From assembly GCA_900230115.1 (NCBI GenBank), contig LT907983.1, forward strand, positions 2,852,001 to 2,916,000: 64,000 nt of DNA, written 5' to 3'. The notes under the pieces were generated by a model. It was not told the DNA's origin. It saw only the letters and a program-made list of their open reading frames with translations, and searched no databases. Shown here piece by piece: positions 35,058 through 43,544 of this stretch. Numbering within the stretch: position 1 is the first letter of the stretch; each line of letters opens with the position of its first letter. The translations under genes and the position numbers were made by a program. Origin of the DNA: Spirosomataceae bacterium TFI 002 (GTDB taxonomy: Bacteria; Bacteroidota; Bacteroidia; Cytophagales; Spirosomataceae).

Positions 35058-35741
35058 TTGAACTGCTACGTCATCATTCCTGCATTCAACGAAGCCAATA
35101 GCGTTGGAAAAGTTATTCAAGCCATTCCAAAAGAGCAGGTCAAGGATATTATCGTTGTAAATAACAACTCAAACGACCAAACTTCCGTAGTAGCATTAGA
35201 AAATGGTGCAGTTGTGCTAAGTGAACCTAGGCAAGGGTATGGTTATGCTTGCCTCAAAGGAATTGAATACTTAGAGGGAAAGGCCGTTGACATCGTTGTA
35301 TTTTTAGATGCAGATTATTCTGATTATCCGGAACAACTTCCCGAAGTAATTGCCCCTATTGTTCATAAGGGATATGATTTTGTCATAGGCTCTAGGGCAT
35401 TGGGGAAAAAAGAGAATGGTTCAATGACTCCACAACAAGTATTTGGTAACTGGCTTGCTACAAGATTAATAAAGTTATTTTTTGGAGTAACTTATACTGA
35501 TTTAGGGCCCTTTAGAGCAATAAGGTATGAGAAGCTGATTGCCATGCAAATGGAAGATACGACATACGGTTGGACAGTTGAAATGCAACTGAAAGCAGCA
35601 AAAATGGGATTGAAAACTACTGAAGTAGCAGTAGATTATAAAAAGAGAATAGGGGTTTCCAAGGTATCTGGCACTGTAAAAGGGACTGTTCTTGCTGGGT
35701 ACAAAATTCTACTTTGGATTTTTAAATACACTTTGAAATAA
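35058..35741 (+). CDS. family 2 glycosyltransferase (GT-A)
   Basis: A 227-residue GT-A glycosyltransferase resembling dolichol-phosphate-mannose synthase-type enzymes: the N-terminal CYVIIPAFNEANSVGKVI and the metal-binding LDADYSD near 81-87, with GPFRAIRYEKL in the acceptor region. The start is TTG at 35058, directly before the conserved CYVIIPAFNE, since no ATG precedes it. The stop of this gene touches the ATG of the next glycosyltransferase, so the two form an operon that probably builds a surface polysaccharide or glycolipid. Confidence 0.88.
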   Translation: MNCYVIIPAFNEANSVGKVIQAIPKEQVKDIIVVNNNSNDQTSVVALENGAVVLSEPRQGYGYACLKGIEYLEGKAVDIVVFLDADYSDYPEQLPEVIAPIVHKGYDFVIGSRALGKKENGSMTPQQVFGNWLATRLIKLFFGVTYTDLGPFRAIRYEKLIAMQMEDTTYGWTVEMQLKAAKMGLKTTEVAVDYKKRIGVSKVSGTVKGTVLAGYKILLWIFKYTLK

Positions 35742-37193
35742 ATGGCGGTTTTTCTTTTCTTGGCTTATTTGATTCCCATGATCATGATTTTCGTGTATTC
35801 ATTGGTGCAACTGAGCTTAATTTTAAATCAAAGGAAGTATGAAAAACCCGTTTTCGATGAAACTCTTAGTGAAAGCTTCTTGCCTACGGTAACTATCCAA
35901 TTACCCATCTATAACGAAAAGTATGTTATTGAGCGATTGATAAATTCGGTATGTAGAATTATTTATCCTAAAGAAAAGTTAGAAATTCAGATTCTTGATG
36001 ACTCTACGGATGAAACTACCGAGCTTATATGCGAGTTTATAAAACCTTATCAAGATCAAGGCTTTGATATAAAATTGATTAGACGAAATAACAGGGATGG
36101 CTACAAAGCGGGAGCACTAAAATATGGTCTTGAAAAAGCTAAAGGTGAGTTCATCGCAATTTTTGATGCAGATTTTTTGCCAGGGTCACGCTTTTTGAAG
36201 AAAGCTATTCCTTACTTTTTGAATGAAAAGGTTGGTGTCGTACAAACGAGGTGGGGGCATATCAATGAACAGTACTCCATGCTTACCAGACTGCAAGCTT
36301 TTGGACTTAATGCTCATTTTTTTATAGAACAAACTGGCCGCTCGGCTGGAGGGCATTACATAAACTTTAATGGAACGGCAGGGATATGGCGAAAAAGCAC
36401 TATTAGTGATGCTGGTGGCTGGTCTGCGGATACAATTACAGAGGACTTAGATCTTAGCTATAGGGCACAGCTCAAAGGCTGGAAATTCGTTTATTTGGAA
36501 GATTTGGTTTCTCCTGCAGAGTTGCCAGTGACTATGCCTGCTATTCGTTCACAGCAATATCGCTGGATGAAGGGTGGGGCAGAGTGTTTTATGAAAAATG
36601 CAAAGCGGGTAATAAAATCTCCTATAGCATCATTTTCTACGAAACTTCATGGGCTTTTTCATTTAATGAATAGCTCAGTCTTCTTGTTTGTGTTTTTGAT
36701 AAGTATTGCGAGTATTGTACTAACCGTTCATCCCACTTTTTTATCGGAACATGGAGATTGGCTCAGGTTGACGGTCTTTTTTCAGATAAACTGGCTAATC
36801 TTAGGAGCTTTTTATTGGCTAGCTTTTCGAAAAAACGGCAAATCAATTGCTGTTTTTGTAGGTAGATTTTTTCTTTTCCTAACTTACATGATGGGTTTGT
36901 CCTTGCACAATGCTATTGCTGTATTGGAGGGTTATTTTGGAAGAAAAACTCCTTTTGTAAGAACTCCCAAATTCAATATCAATCTGGATAACGATACTTG
37001 GAATACCAATATTTACAGAGTGAATAAGCTTGGATTTATAACCTATTTAGAGCTAGCTCTAACTATCCTTTTTGGGGTGTGTCTCGCCATAGATTTGTAC
37101 AAAGGCTATTGGGGGATGGTATTTTTCCATTCCATGTGTTTGTTGGGCTATGGGCTAGTTGCCTTTTTTACTATTCGCCACGCAAAAAGCTAA
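35742..37193 (+). CDS. membrane glycosyltransferase, cellulose-synthase-like (GT2)
   Basis: A 483-residue processive-type GT2 enzyme. It has an N-terminal membrane helix, then TIQLPIYNE, LDDSTDE, the FDADF metal motif near 141-145, TEDLDLS, and the QQYRW motif typical of processive synthases near 270-275. Four further hydrophobic helices follow in the last 170 residues. This pattern is found in cellulose/beta-glucan synthase relatives and in beta-mannan or glucomannan synthases. No PilZ domain or other partners of cellulose synthase are next to it. It begins on the base after the preceding stop, so expression is shared. Confidence 0.9.
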   Translation: MAVFLFLAYLIPMIMIFVYSLVQLSLILNQRKYEKPVFDETLSESFLPTVTIQLPIYNEKYVIERLINSVCRIIYPKEKLEIQILDDSTDETTELICEFIKPYQDQGFDIKLIRRNNRDGYKAGALKYGLEKAKGEFIAIFDADFLPGSRFLKKAIPYFLNEKVGVVQTRWGHINEQYSMLTRLQAFGLNAHFFIEQTGRSAGGHYINFNGTAGIWRKSTISDAGGWSADTITEDLDLSYRAQLKGWKFVYLEDLVSPAELPVTMPAIRSQQYRWMKGGAECFMKNAKRVIKSPIASFSTKLHGLFHLMNSSVFLFVFLISIASIVLTVHPTFLSEHGDWLRLTVFFQINWLILGAFYWLAFRKNGKSIAVFVGRFFLFLTYMMGLSLHNAIAVLEGYFGRKTPFVRTPKFNINLDNDTWNTNIYRVNKLGFITYLELALTILFGVCLAIDLYKGYWGMVFFHSMCLLGYGLVAFFTIRHAKS

Positions 37194-37196
37194 GGT

Positions 37197-37592
37197 TTAA
37201 GGCAGGCCTATCTGAAAATTAACCTCATTTACTAAACTTACTGCATTGAAACGGAGAATCATTGTTCTGGCTTTTTCTGGTGCTGGCAAGCCTTCACATT
37301 GATTGCTTTTCTCGAGATAGTAAATAAAAATTTTCTTTTGCCTACTGTCTAAAGCTTGAACATCGTATCTACCAAGGATAGCAATAATATCATTTTCTGA
37401 TTTGCCCAAAAGTGAATCCTTTGCATCCTCTATATTGGCAATGTCTTTTTCCCTAAGGTTTTTGCAACCACCCCTATCACTTTTAAAAGCCTCGAGGTCA
37501 ACTTGACCAAGATGCTGTTCTTGAGTACAGGAAAATATCGTTACACTACAAATTATGATTAGCCCTAAACTGACTTTATTTATCAATCCCAT
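37197..37592 (-). CDS. small lipoprotein of unknown function
   Basis: A 131-residue product with lipobox Cys near 22 (SVTIFSCTQ), probably anchored in the outer or inner membrane. The middle part (NLREKDIANIEDAKDSLLGKSENDIIAILGRYDV) resembles SmpA/BamE-type small lipoprotein folds, which begin with a helix and a GKSENDIIAILG-like turn; the similarity is loose. It overlaps the upstream YvlD-like gene by ten bases, so it is coupled in an operon with hisIE. Confidence 0.65.
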   Translation of the reverse strand: MGLINKVSLGLIIICSVTIFSCTQEQHLGQVDLEAFKSDRGGCKNLREKDIANIEDAKDSLLGKSENDIIAILGRYDVQALDSRQKKIFIYYLEKSNQCEGLPAPEKARTMILRFNAVSLVNEVNFQIGLP

Positions 37593-37933
37593 TTTTTCTT
37601 TTGAAAAGAACCTACAATACTGTTAACAATAGAAAGTATAAAACTAAAAATGATAGCAGTAAGAAATCCGTCAATACTAAATCCTTGTATCAAGTAGTCG
37701 CATAAATAAACGATTACAGCGGTTACAACGAGATAAAACAAGCCAAGGGTAAGAATTGTTATTGGGATAGTTAAAATGGTTAGAATGGGCTTTACAAATG
37801 TATTGAGCACACTCATAACAAAGGCAACTAGTATCGCAGTTTGAATTGTGTCTATTTGTACGCCACCTAGAAAATTAGGAACCATGTAAACGGTTATACC
37901 TACAAGAACTAGCCTGATTAAATAATTTATCAT
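37583..37933 (-). CDS. YvlD/phage-holin-4_2 family membrane protein
   Basis: A 116-residue protein with three to four transmembrane helices (LVGITVYMVPNFL, ILVAFVMSVLNTFVKPIL, ITILTLGLFYLVVTAVIVYL, FLTAIIFSFILSIVNSIV). The PTLNTFVKPIL-like and LTLGLF motifs match the YvlD/COG1950 family of inner membrane proteins. Despite the family name it is not evidence of a phage. It overlaps hisIE by four bases. Confidence 0.85.
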   Translation of the reverse strand: MINYLIRLVLVGITVYMVPNFLGGVQIDTIQTAILVAFVMSVLNTFVKPILTILTIPITILTLGLFYLVVTAVIVYLCDYLIQGFSIDGFLTAIIFSFILSIVNSIVGSFQKKKWD

Positions 37934-38532
37934 TTCTTATGTCTTTTTATTAGTGTATCAATGACTTCGTCAAGTTCAATTTCTTTTGCTTCTAGCAATA
38001 CAAGGTAGTGAAAAAGTAAATCCGCTGCTTCTCCAAGAAAAAGATCTTTGTTATCATCCTTGGCTTCAATAACGATTTCTACCGCTTCTTCGCCTACTTT
38101 CTGAGCAATTTTGTTTATTCCTTTATCAAATAAGCTTTTGGTATAAGATTTATCAGCGGTGCTGTTTTTTCTTTCTTTTATTATACCAGCCAATTGTTTG
38201 ATGAACATTACTTTTTCTTCATTGGTCTCTTGCCAGCAGGTATCATCTCCAGTGTGACAAGTAGGTCCAATTGGGCTGGCTTTTATTAGGATAGAATCGA
38301 GGTCGCAGTCAATCAAAGCTTCTTTAAATTCCAGAAAATTTCCTGATTCTTCACCTTTTGTCCAGAGTCTCTCCTTACTTCTGCTAAAAAATGTAACTTT
38401 TTTTTGCGAGTGAGTTTCCTCCCATGCATCGTGGTTCATGTAGCCCTGCATCAACACTTTGTTTGTATTAACATCCTGAATGATAGCGGGTAAAAGGCCG
38501 TCTGGGCTTTTGGAGAAATCTGGTTTACGCAT
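37930..38532 (-). CDS. hisIE: bifunctional phosphoribosyl-AMP cyclohydrolase / phosphoribosyl-ATP pyrophosphatase
   Basis: This enzyme carries out the second and third steps of histidine synthesis. The N-terminal PRA-CH domain (to about 95) has the zinc cysteines in GPTCHTGDDTCW and the substrate motif LEFKEALIDCDLDSIL; the C-terminal PRA-PH domain has KVGEEAVEIVIEAK and ADLLFHYLVLL. The 200-residue length is normal. The gene stands apart from the rest of a his operon, in an operon with a membrane protein and a lipoprotein, which is unusual but not unknown in this phylum. Confidence 0.95.
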   Translation of the reverse strand: MRKPDFSKSPDGLLPAIIQDVNTNKVLMQGYMNHDAWEETHSQKKVTFFSRSKERLWTKGEESGNFLEFKEALIDCDLDSILIKASPIGPTCHTGDDTCWQETNEEKVMFIKQLAGIIKERKNSTADKSYTKSLFDKGINKIAQKVGEEAVEIVIEAKDDNKDLFLGEAADLLFHYLVLLEAKEIELDEVIDTLIKRHKK

Positions 38533-38604
38533 TTTTTTTGTTTAAGATTTAATACAAAAGTAAGATTGCTTGATGGAAAGGAAAGAAATTTTGCATGAAA
38601 TATA

Positions 38605-38634
38605 TTGACAAATTAAATCCATCATCTATCTTTG
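38605..38634 (+). promoter_or_regulatory. promoter of the tRNA-Gly/tRNA-Leu unit
   Basis: TTG at 38605-38607 and TATCTTTG at 38627-38634 with a 19-base spacer form an exact consensus promoter about 55 bases before the first tRNA. Confidence 0.75.
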
Positions 38635-38689
38635 CACTCTCATTTGAAACAAGTCAAGGCACATTCGCCTTCATAAGTTGTCAAAATAA

Positions 38690-38762
38690 GCAGAAGTAGC
38701 TCAGTTGGTAGAGCGTAACCTTGCCAAGGTTAAGGTCGCGGGTTCGAGACCCGTCTTCTGCT
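38690..38762 (+). tRNA. tRNA-Gly (anticodon GCC)
   Basis: The cloverleaf has acceptor GCAGAAG pairing with CTTCTGC, D-arm AGCTCAGTTGGTAGAGC, anticodon arm TAACC-TTGCCAA-GGTTA (anticodon GCC) and T-loop TTCGAGA. CCA is not encoded. It is cotranscribed with the tRNA-Leu downstream. Confidence 0.95.
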
Positions 38763-38816
38763 CGAAAAAGTGCTCTCTTTTATCGGGGGGCTTTTTTTTT
38801 CGAAAGGCCAAAAGCC

Positions 38817-38902
38817 GCCGGGGTGGTGGAACTGGTAGACACGCAGGACTTAAAATCCTGTGGGCCGAAACGCCCGTACGGGTTCGATTCCCGTCCCCGG
38901 TA
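38817..38902 (+). tRNA. tRNA-Leu (anticodon TAA)
   Basis: An 86-nt tRNA with the long variable arm of a leucine tRNA (GGGCCGAAACGCCC region). The acceptor GCCGGGG pairs with CCCCGGT, the anticodon loop is CTTAAAA (anticodon TAA), and the T-loop is TTCGATT. CCA is not encoded. Confidence 0.95.
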
Positions 38903-38904
38903 CT

Positions 38905-38935
38905 AAGCCGCAAATCGCAAGATTTGCGGCTTTTG
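38905..38935 (+). terminator. terminator of the tRNA unit
   Basis: AAGCCGCAAATC and GATTTGCGGCTT form a perfect 12-bp stem with a GCAA tetraloop, followed by TTTTG. It begins two bases after the tRNA-Leu end. Confidence 0.85.
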
Positions 38936-39319
38936 TCGTTTTCAGGATTTAATATTGTTGGGTTGCAAGGTTTTTTCGGGTTCGATCGGCAATGGAATTG
39001 GTCCGTTCTAGGTTAAATACTTTAAATTTATCGATTCGCTGCTTTCGTCGTTTTTAGGCCTACGTTTAACCAGTGTAACTATTTAAGTCTCGTTGCCCAT
39101 CTATCACTGGTAGTTTATAGGAAATAACTTGGAGCCGTTAGAAAACAGTAGGAAAGTGTATTCAGACTTATCATCGAAGTTGGGTTACAGACAAATCTTC
39201 ATCAAAATTGGGCGAATGAGACTCAAATAAATTATATTCAATCTCGAAATGAGCTAAATGCTTGAAATTTTCGATTAGCATAATTGCCCAGACTGAAAAA
39301 CCCCTTACCTATTTTTAAT
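38936..39319. other. 384-bp spacer without recognised features
   Basis: No plausible gene, tRNA or promoter of the phylum consensus was seen. A loose inverted repeat (ACCAGTG near 39067 and CACTGGT near 39103) is present. Confidence 0.5.
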
Positions 39320-40765
39320 ATGGCAGATCCTTTTTTAATTCTTTTGGTAGGCGTGGTCATAGTGGTTGGTGGTATAATAGGCCTTAAGTTACATCCTTTT
39401 TTAGCTCTAATCTTGGCGGCATTTGTGGTTTCGTCCATTACTTCACCTTTTCAAGTAGAGAGCTTTGCATTGGCAAAAGGAATGTCGGCAGGAGATGCTT
39501 TGGCTCTGTCTCAGAAAAGTGTTGGTGAAAGAATCGCTCAAGAGTTCGGCAATACTTGTGGTAAAATAGGTATCCTAATTGCGATGGCCGCCATTATCGG
39601 CAAGTGCCTTTTAGAAAGTGGAGCAGCAGAAAAAATCATTCGATCCATATTGCAACTCACTGGAATGGAAAAGGCTCCCATTGCATTTTTGGTAAGTAGT
39701 TTCTTTATTGGAATACCTGTGTTTTTCGATACTGTTATTTTTTTAATGATGCCACTAGTAAAGGCGATGACACTTCGGCTTGGCAAAAACTACCTTTTGC
39801 TTGTCTTGTGTATCATGGCAGGAGCTGCTATGGCCAATTCCTTAGTGCCACCTGCTCCAGGGCCACTTTTCCTAATAAGTGAAATGCAAATTCCCATTGG
39901 CACCATGATGATTGCAGGAGTGATTGTGGGATTGTTTACAATTACGTCAGGTTACTTTTTTGCAGTATGGGCGAATAAGAAGTGGCCAGCAGAGTTAAGT
40001 GATTCGGTTGACGCTAAGTTGGATGATATTAGAGAGATATCTGTGAGAGATGAAAAGCTTTTACCAGGTCTGGGGATTTCACTATTACCAATATTGATTC
40101 CTTTAGTTTTTATATGTGCCGATACGATTTTGAGGTCTGTTACTAAATCTTGGGATATGAGTTTGCAGTCTGAGTCGTTTAATCGCTTTGTTGAAGTTGT
40201 TACCTATTTTGGAAACAAGAACACAGCTATTACCATTGGGGCGATTGCGGCATTATTGGTTTTGGCCAAAGAAAAAAAAGATGGAAAAGAAGCTTTAAAA
40301 GCATCTGTTCAAACTGCATTGTTGAGTGGAGGTGGTATCATTCTTATAACTGCCGCTGGTGGTGCTTTTGGTGGAATGTTGCAACAAAGTGGTATCAGTA
40401 GTCGAATTGCCGAAGTAACAACAGGCTATCAAATGGCATTAATTCCATTGGCTTTTTTGATTGCAGCTGTAGTGCGATCCGCTCAAGGGTCGGCAACTGT
40501 TGCTTTAATTACTGCATCTGGAATTTTATCAGGACTAGCTTTTAATACGGACCTAGGTTTTCATCCTGTTTATCTTGGATTGGCTATTGGTTGTGGTTCC
40601 AAACTAGTTCCGTGGATGAATGATTCTGGTTTTTGGATCATTTGTAAGTTGAGTAACTTAACAGAAAAACAAGCACTTAGAACCATTTCACCTTTATTCG
40701 TAGTGATGGGCCTTACAGGGCTTATCGTTGTGATGATAGGGGCCAAATTATTTCCACTGATTTAA
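39320..40765 (+). CDS. GntP family gluconate/organic acid:H+ symporter
   Basis: A 481-residue inner membrane transporter with about 12-14 hydrophobic segments (DPFLILLVGVVIVVGGIIGLKL; PLFLISEMQIPIGTMMIAGVI; LGFHPVYLGLAIGCGSKLVPWMNDSGFW). The conserved loop VRSAQGSATVALITASG and the PPAPGPLF motif match the GntP family, which takes up gluconate and related sugar acids with protons. The next gene is glucarate dehydratase, so the likely substrate here is glucarate or galactarate. ATG 39320 (MADPFLILL) is preferred because residues before it are not membrane-like. Confidence 0.92.
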   Translation: MADPFLILLVGVVIVVGGIIGLKLHPFLALILAAFVVSSITSPFQVESFALAKGMSAGDALALSQKSVGERIAQEFGNTCGKIGILIAMAAIIGKCLLESGAAEKIIRSILQLTGMEKAPIAFLVSSFFIGIPVFFDTVIFLMMPLVKAMTLRLGKNYLLLVLCIMAGAAMANSLVPPAPGPLFLISEMQIPIGTMMIAGVIVGLFTITSGYFFAVWANKKWPAELSDSVDAKLDDIREISVRDEKLLPGLGISLLPILIPLVFICADTILRSVTKSWDMSLQSESFNRFVEVVTYFGNKNTAITIGAIAALLVLAKEKKDGKEALKASVQTALLSGGGIILITAAGGAFGGMLQQSGISSRIAEVTTGYQMALIPLAFLIAAVVRSAQGSATVALITASGILSGLAFNTDLGFHPVYLGLAIGCGSKLVPWMNDSGFWIICKLSNLTEKQALRTISPLFVVMGLTGLIVVMIGAKLFPLI

Positions 40766-40823
40766 AATTAGGATTAAGCGACTTACTTATAAATATCATA
40801 TTCAACCTTATAAAAACAGCAGA

Positions 40824-42131
40824 ATGTCAAAAAGAAAATACGGCCCTACTATTAAAGAAATTGTCATTACGCCAATTGCTATTGTGGACCCTCCCCTTTT
40901 AAATGCAGCAGGAATTCACGCACCTTATGCTTTACGCACAGTCATGGAAATCATAACAAATGACGGAATTATCGGTATCAGCGAAATTCCAGGAAATAGT
41001 GACATAGATTTAGCCTTGGGTGAGGCACGTGAGGTTTTAATTGGAAAGGACGTATTTGAACTCAATATTATTCGACAGGCTATCGAACAAAAATTTGGAA
41101 CTGAGTCTACAAAAGAGAGAGGACAGTCTCCGTGGGATCAGCGAAAACTAGTTCATATTTTTAGTGCTGTTGAGGTTGCTTGTATGGATATCATAGGTAA
41201 AGTGCTTGGTAGACCAATAGTAGACTTACTTGGCGGTAAAATGAGAGAAAGTGTTCCCTTTGCTGCTTATCTCTTTTATAAATATGAAGGAGCTGGTGGA
41301 GAGTTCGGCTATAACATAGATCCTAAGGCCGCGGGCTGGGCAGCAGCCAGACAAAAAAGTGCAGTAAATCCAACCGAAATTGTAGCTCAAGCAAAAGCTA
41401 TGTGTGCAGCTTTTGGCTTTCAATCCATTAAGTTAAAAGGAGGAGCATTTGAGCCTAGGCAAGAAGTTGACGCTATTCACGCATTGCATCGTGAATTTGG
41501 GCCTGATATGCCTCTCCGGTTCGACCCAAATGCTGTTTGGGAGCTAGAGACAGGCATTAAGTACGGGTTAGAAATGGAAGGAGTTTTGGAATATTTGGAA
41601 GATCCAGTACGAGGACAGGAGAATATGGCAGCTTTGAAGAAAAAGCTAAAAACTCCTTTGGCTACAAATATGTGTACCACCTCTTTCGAAGATATTCCCA
41701 ATAGCATAAAAATAGGTTCAGAGGATATCATACTCAGCGATCACCATTTCTGGGGTGGGCTGCGTTCTTCCATGACCTTATCGGGTATCTGTGATACTTT
41801 TGGGCGTGATTTATCAATGCATTCTAATAGTCATTTAGGGATTTCCTTAGCTGCAATGGTGCATTTGGGTGCGGCTTTACCCAAAATGCCTTATGCCCTT
41901 GATACACATTACCCATGGCAATCGGACGAAATCATTGTAGGTGGAAGAATGAAATTTGAAGAAGGCTCGGTAGCTGTGCCATCAGAGCCAGGTCTCGGAG
42001 TAGAATTGGACAGAACGGCTTTAGCCCAATTACATGACAACTACCTCAAATGCGGGCTTACAAAACGTGATGACCAAACTGAAATGCAAAAAATACATCC
42101 AGGCTGGGAGTTTAAAGCGATTAGATGGTAG
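40824..42131 (+). CDS. gudD: glucarate dehydratase (enolase superfamily)
   Basis: A 435-residue enolase-superfamily dehydratase that turns D-glucarate into 5-dehydro-4-deoxyglucarate. The catalytic lysines should be Lys203 and Lys205 (SIKLKGG), the metal ligands Asp234 (RFDPNAVW), Glu259/Asp260 (YLEDPVRG) and Asn282 (ATNMC), and the HSNSH motif is at 333-337. The N-terminal lid DPPLLNAAGIHAPYALRTV is characteristic of glucarate dehydratases rather than muconate-type enzymes. It follows the permease gene by 58 bases and meets kdgD tail to tail. Confidence 0.93.
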   Translation: MSKRKYGPTIKEIVITPIAIVDPPLLNAAGIHAPYALRTVMEIITNDGIIGISEIPGNSDIDLALGEAREVLIGKDVFELNIIRQAIEQKFGTESTKERGQSPWDQRKLVHIFSAVEVACMDIIGKVLGRPIVDLLGGKMRESVPFAAYLFYKYEGAGGEFGYNIDPKAAGWAAARQKSAVNPTEIVAQAKAMCAAFGFQSIKLKGGAFEPRQEVDAIHALHREFGPDMPLRFDPNAVWELETGIKYGLEMEGVLEYLEDPVRGQENMAALKKKLKTPLATNMCTTSFEDIPNSIKIGSEDIILSDHHFWGGLRSSMTLSGICDTFGRDLSMHSNSHLGISLAAMVHLGAALPKMPYALDTHYPWQSDEIIVGGRMKFEEGSVAVPSEPGLGVELDRTALAQLHDNYLKCGLTKRDDQTEMQKIHPGWEFKAIRW

Positions 42132-42154
42132 TGGTTTTTAGCTCATTATAGGAT

Positions 42155-43084
42155 TTACACTTTGGCTAATAAGGCATTTCCTTTGGTAATAATTTCAGCT
42201 AATTCTGCAATCTCTTTGTCGGTTGGCATAACCAATGGAGCTCTTACATTTCCTGCACTTTGGCCAATTAATGTTGCTCCAGCTTTAATTAGACTTACGG
42301 CATAGCCTTTTTTTCTGCCCCTTAGGCGTACGAAAGGAATGTAGAAGGTTTTAAGAATTTCATTCACGACCTCTTTCTTTCCTGCTCTCAGGCTTTTGTA
42401 AAAGAGGTTAGCGAGCTCAGGTACGAAATTGAAAGCCGCCGAAGAGTAAGTATTTACCCCAATGGACAAATAAGCTTCAGAAATAATTTCTGCAGTTGGA
42501 ACTCCACCAATGTAAGAAAGCCTACTTCCTACGGTTTTGATTGTGTCATTTAGTTCTTGTATGTTCCCTGTTCCATCTTTTAAACCAATGAAGTTTGGGC
42601 AATTATCTGCTAACTTTTGAATATATTCACTTGATAAAATACCGTTGGCTCTATTATAATATATTACTGGCAAGCTTGTATTGTCAATGATGGTTTTGGC
42701 ATAGGCATAAGTACCATCTTGTGGGCATTCTGTTAGATACGGGGGCATTAACAATAAAGCGTCTATTCCTGCTTTTTTTGCGATTTTGGCAAAAGAAATA
42801 GCTTCCGGAATGCTCCTTCCTACACTGGAAATAACTGGCACTCTGCTATTAACTACGTTTGTAGAAACTGAGACGATTTCTTCGTACTCGGACTGAGATA
42901 GGGAGAAAAACTCCCCTGTGCCACCAGCAACAAACACTGAAGAAACATCGTGTTGCACGAAGGACTCCACTCTTTCAGAAAAGGTATCTAAGTTGAGATT
43001 TCCCTTTTCATCCATATCGGTTATAGGAAAAGATAAAAGGCCATCCTCTAAAGCGGCTTTTATTTGTGATAATGATAGTGCCAT
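42155..43084 (-). CDS. kdgD: 5-dehydro-4-deoxyglucarate dehydratase
   Basis: A DHDPS/NAL-superfamily enzyme of 309 residues that removes water and CO2 from 5-dehydro-4-deoxyglucarate to make 2-oxoglutarate semialdehyde. The Schiff-base Lys169 lies in GLKDGTGN and the general-acid Tyr in IYYNRANG; FPITDMDEKGNL is the family N-terminus. Together with the convergent gudD gene it forms the glucarate pathway; the final semialdehyde dehydrogenase is not in the window. The start is the ATG at 43082-43084. Confidence 0.92.
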   Translation of the reverse strand: MALSLSQIKAALEDGLLSFPITDMDEKGNLNLDTFSERVESFVQHDVSSVFVAGGTGEFFSLSQSEYEEIVSVSTNVVNSRVPVISSVGRSIPEAISFAKIAKKAGIDALLLMPPYLTECPQDGTYAYAKTIIDNTSLPVIYYNRANGILSSEYIQKLADNCPNFIGLKDGTGNIQELNDTIKTVGSRLSYIGGVPTAEIISEAYLSIGVNTYSSAAFNFVPELANLFYKSLRAGKKEVVNEILKTFYIPFVRLRGRKKGYAVSLIKAGATLIGQSAGNVRAPLVMPTDKEIAELAEIITKGNALLAKV

Positions 43085-43544
43085 TTTTTTTATTGAAAGG
43101 GTGTTGTATTCTGCTTATACGGAAAGTTCTACTTTTTCGATAAAATCATCAAACAAAGAGGGGTTAAATGTTCAATTTATTAACCATTAATAAGCACTTC
43201 ACTATAAGATCTAGTATATGACAATTCCCCATTTACACGATGTTTTTGCTTTTAATTTAATGCTAAATTACAACTCTTTAATTAAACTATTCTAATGAGA
43301 ATTACTAGGTTTTTAATTGGCATTTTGTAGGAGTTTCACCTTTAGCCGCTACTTTCATTTGAAAGGGTTTTAGTGATGGTGTAGCTAATAACCTAGACAC
43401 ATATTGTTCTAATTCCACAAGAGGTAATGTTATTCCTGGAGTTCAATGATATCACTCAGTAAATATGAATAGATCCCGACAGAGGGTGATTTGCTTGAAT
43501 TAACTTATACATATATTGTTTAAATTCTCCAATTTCAAAAGACT
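43085..43544. other. 460-bp intergenic region without recognised genes
   Basis: It lies between kdgD (transcribed leftward) and the large secreted protein (rightward), so it must hold both promoters. I did not find an exact TAnnTTTG box for either, nor a clear operator for a glucarate regulator. Confidence 0.5.

Noticed and set aside
37583-37933. Holin-family membrane protein as a sign of prophage
   Set aside because: The YvlD/phage-holin-4_2 family is a common chromosomal membrane protein and no phage genes are near; it sits in an operon with hisIE.
38705-39016. Open frames on both strands across the tRNA-Gly and tRNA-Leu region
   Set aside because: They are built from tRNA sequence and a terminator; there is no promoter or codon usage to support a protein.
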